DNA of 7,565 nucleotides from NCBI GenBank assembly GCA_030614505.1, contig JAUWTX010000083.1:1-7565 (forward strand). Reading direction: 5' to 3'. Both the position numbers and the translations under genes were made by a program. The first letter of the stretch is position 1. The number at the start of each line of letters is the position of its first letter. The stretch comes from Desulfuromonadales bacterium. Lineage in GTDB: Bacteria; Desulfobacterota; Desulfuromonadia; Desulfuromonadales; BM103. The notes beneath the pieces are model-generated. The model had not been told where the DNA came from and did not search any database. It saw only the letters and a program-made list of their open reading frames with translations. Shown one piece after another: positions 5,957 to 7,565 of the stretch.

Positions 5957-6024
5957 AAATAGCCCATCCTCTTTGTTAGCCAGGGGTTTAATTCATCTGT
6001 TGATTTTTAGGGTGTAAGTGTCAG

Positions 6025-6058
6025 AAAGCCCCCATTCTCTTTGGAGTTTGGGGGCTTT
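6025..6058 (+). terminator. Rho-independent terminator after the two-component operon
   Basis: A 10-base perfect stem pairs 6025-6034 with 6049-6058 (AAAGCCCCCA with TGGGGGCTTT) around a 14-base loop, followed by more T residues. It lies about 70 bases past the response regulator stop and about 20 bases past the end of the convergent Fic gene. It may also stop minus-strand transcripts, although that side has a shorter U run. Confidence 0.85.
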
Positions 6059-6078
6059 TTCTTTGGCAAGAAATCCTG

Positions 6079-7554
6079 CTAGCTATCATGAAAAGCATCC
6101 TGAACGATTGTTTCTAGATCCGAGAGCTCTGAATCGGTTAATGCCTCAAACTCCCTTTTTCTACGTCTTTTCGGAAGAGAACCTTCGTTCTGGCGCACAA
6201 ACATAATAAAGTCTCCTGCCAGTCTGTCTGGCATTTCAACAGAATTCATGATCCGCCGTATAGCTTTATCATATCGCTGAAGATAGACTATCTCGCGAGG
6301 GAGGTCTTCTTCAACTGTCCGCTGAACGCAGGCATATAGAAATTCGGCCACAGCGGTACAATCGTAATAACGATATAGGTCAACAGTTTCGTTTTTCACC
6401 TCAATATTTCCATTAACCGTAGATCTCCATTCGACAAAACCCATTAGCGGACCAGAGTGTGACTGTAAAACATCTTGGTAGTCCTCTATTTGATCCAGCA
6501 TGACTGAAGATACTGGGAACACCATGCCTGATGGCGTAAACTTGCGTTCCGCCAAAACATGGTGAATCAGGCAGCGGTGCACGCGGCCATTGCCATCCTG
6601 TAATGGATGAATATAAACAAAACCGAAAGCCGTTGCCGCTGCTTGCAAAACGGCATCAATCCCACTTTCCCGCATTCGACTATTAGCGCAAAATAAACCC
6701 TCCAACAATGCTTCGAGATCATCTGGACGGGCCCCGATAAATTCAGGCAGAGGGTCTTCGTTGTGATCACGTTCGCCAAGAAATATGCCATCAGACCTTA
6801 AGCCTATTTGCACAAAGCGCCTGTCTTCAATCAATACACCGTGAAGCCTGACAACCTCCGCCAATTGCAAAGTTTTTTTTCCTGCCTGCAAGACCGCCTT
6901 CCCCCATCGTTCTAGCCTGTTGCGAGGAGGTCTTTCTCCTTCGATTTCAAAGCTGGCTCGACTATCCGCGAGTAACATAAAACTTGCTGCACGCGTAAGC
7001 AGGTGTTTTCCTGCGCGACCGGTAATTTGGTCCGCCTTTTCATCAAGCTTCATAGCTAGATATTCCTCAAGCTTCTCGGTTCTTCGAATAATCGGGCAAA
7101 AGAAGCCATCCCCCAAAAGATTGTTTCGTACTCGATGACGCCTTGAAAGAATCGCATTCCCTGTAAAGTGTTTTTTTGGGTCGAGCGCATCAACTGCTGA
7201 GCCCTGTTTTGCATCAGGGATATTTAGTCGCCTCCCAGTTAAAGTTTCATAGAAGAACCAGATGCGTCTTGTTACACTCCCCATAGGGATGGATTGAACA
7301 AATTCTGCCAACTCCTCCTCAGGCGCAGCCTCCAGCACGCGCTTAAGGATTAGAAGATCTAAGGGCTCATGCTTCATTGCAAAAGTGAGATGGTCGCCAA
7401 GTGACGGCCCTGGCCAGTATCGTTTATCATAAATATTCCAGTTGCCATCTTGCCGCATACTTCCCCTGACATGCTCGCTAGAGATACAAGACATAGATCT
7501 TAGAGGTGCCTCAACATTCAGGGCATAAACAAGGGCCGCATATCCGGCAAGCAT
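6079..7554 (-). CDS. Fic-domain protein, class II (N-terminal inhibitory motif), predicted AMP transferase
   Basis: Fic enzymes transfer AMP, or less often another phosphate-containing group, from a nucleotide to a hydroxyl on a target protein. The 491-aa frame has the catalytic motif HPLQDGNGRVHR (316-327), with H316, D320, G321, N322, G323 and R324 intact. It departs from the usual HPFx(D/E)GNGR only in Leu for Phe at position 3. Upstream, S201-FEI-E205-G206 fits the inhibitory (S/T)xxxE(G/N) motif, whose glutamate blocks productive ATP binding, and its position before the core makes this class II. The N-terminal ~150 residues (with RYWPGPSLGDHL and ALKHE-like FAMKHE) and the basic C-terminal stretch KRRRKR (463-468) are outside the core. 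The ATG at 7552-7554 has AAGGA only three bases away and the frame remains open to the window edge, so the true start may lie beyond it. No antitoxin gene is visible. The target is unknown. Confidence 0.88.
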   Translation of the reverse strand: MLAGYAALVYALNVEAPLRSMSCISSEHVRGSMRQDGNWNIYDKRYWPGPSLGDHLTFAMKHEPLDLLILKRVLEAAPEEELAEFVQSIPMGSVTRRIWFFYETLTGRRLNIPDAKQGSAVDALDPKKHFTGNAILSRRHRVRNNLLGDGFFCPIIRRTEKLEEYLAMKLDEKADQITGRAGKHLLTRAASFMLLADSRASFEIEGERPPRNRLERWGKAVLQAGKKTLQLAEVVRLHGVLIEDRRFVQIGLRSDGIFLGERDHNEDPLPEFIGARPDDLEALLEGLFCANSRMRESGIDAVLQAAATAFGFVYIHPLQDGNGRVHRCLIHHVLAERKFTPSGMVFPVSSVMLDQIEDYQDVLQSHSGPLMGFVEWRSTVNGNIEVKNETVDLYRYYDCTAVAEFLYACVQRTVEEDLPREIVYLQRYDKAIRRIMNSVEMPDRLAGDFIMFVRQNEGSLPKRRRKREFEALTDSELSDLETIVQDAFHDS

Positions 7555-7565
7555 GGTTCCTTCGG

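Noticed and set aside
6018..6206. Plus-strand 62-aa open frame after the response regulator
   Set aside because: It covers the terminator hairpin and runs antisense to the Fic gene end, with no ribosome site and no family resemblance.

Overview
The window looks like part of the chromosome of an anaerobic, cytochrome-rich Gram-negative bacterium. Desulfuromonadales or a related Desulfobacterota group is the likeliest source. This is inferred from an NrfH-type membrane tetraheme cytochrome paired with NrfA, a sensor kinase carrying its own c-type heme motif, and control by sigma-54. No marker gene in the window fixes the taxonomy.

Layout. Positions 1-295 (minus) hold the start of a membrane-anchored heavy-metal-associated (HMA) protein that runs off the left edge. 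A 340-base gap follows and contains a strong hairpin terminator. Positions 636-2688 (minus) are nrfH-nrfA, the quinol-oxidising tetraheme anchor and the pentaheme ammonia-forming nitrite reductase. Positions 2689-3062 are a divergent control region. Positions 3063-5956 (plus) encode a histidine kinase with a periplasmic CxxCH domain and, overlapping it by 4 bases, an NtrC-type sigma-54 activator. A hairpin terminator at 6025-6058 separates this operon from a convergent class II Fic protein gene (6079-7554, minus), whose start lies close to the right edge.

How the parts fit. The control region has the textbook layout of an enhancer-dependent promoter pointed at nrfHA: an exact match to the -24/-12 consensus (2880-2895), an exact match to the IHF consensus (2913-2925), and two copies of the palindrome GYTACC-N4-GGTAGC (2947-2962 and 2981-2996), centred near -86 and -120. 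The adjacent response regulator is the obvious candidate to bind the palindromes, and the heme-bearing kinase is the obvious candidate to activate it. The proposed circuit is: redox or nitrogen-oxide signal at a periplasmic c-heme, then phosphorelay, then sigma-54 transcription of the nitrite reductase. A sigma-54-dependent NrfS/NrfR system for nrfHA is known from Desulfovibrio vulgaris, so the overall logic has precedent. The heme-bearing input domain, the resolved operator and a possible translationally coupled leader ORF before nrfH deserve the closest look. The HMA and Fic genes have no evident link to this circuit.
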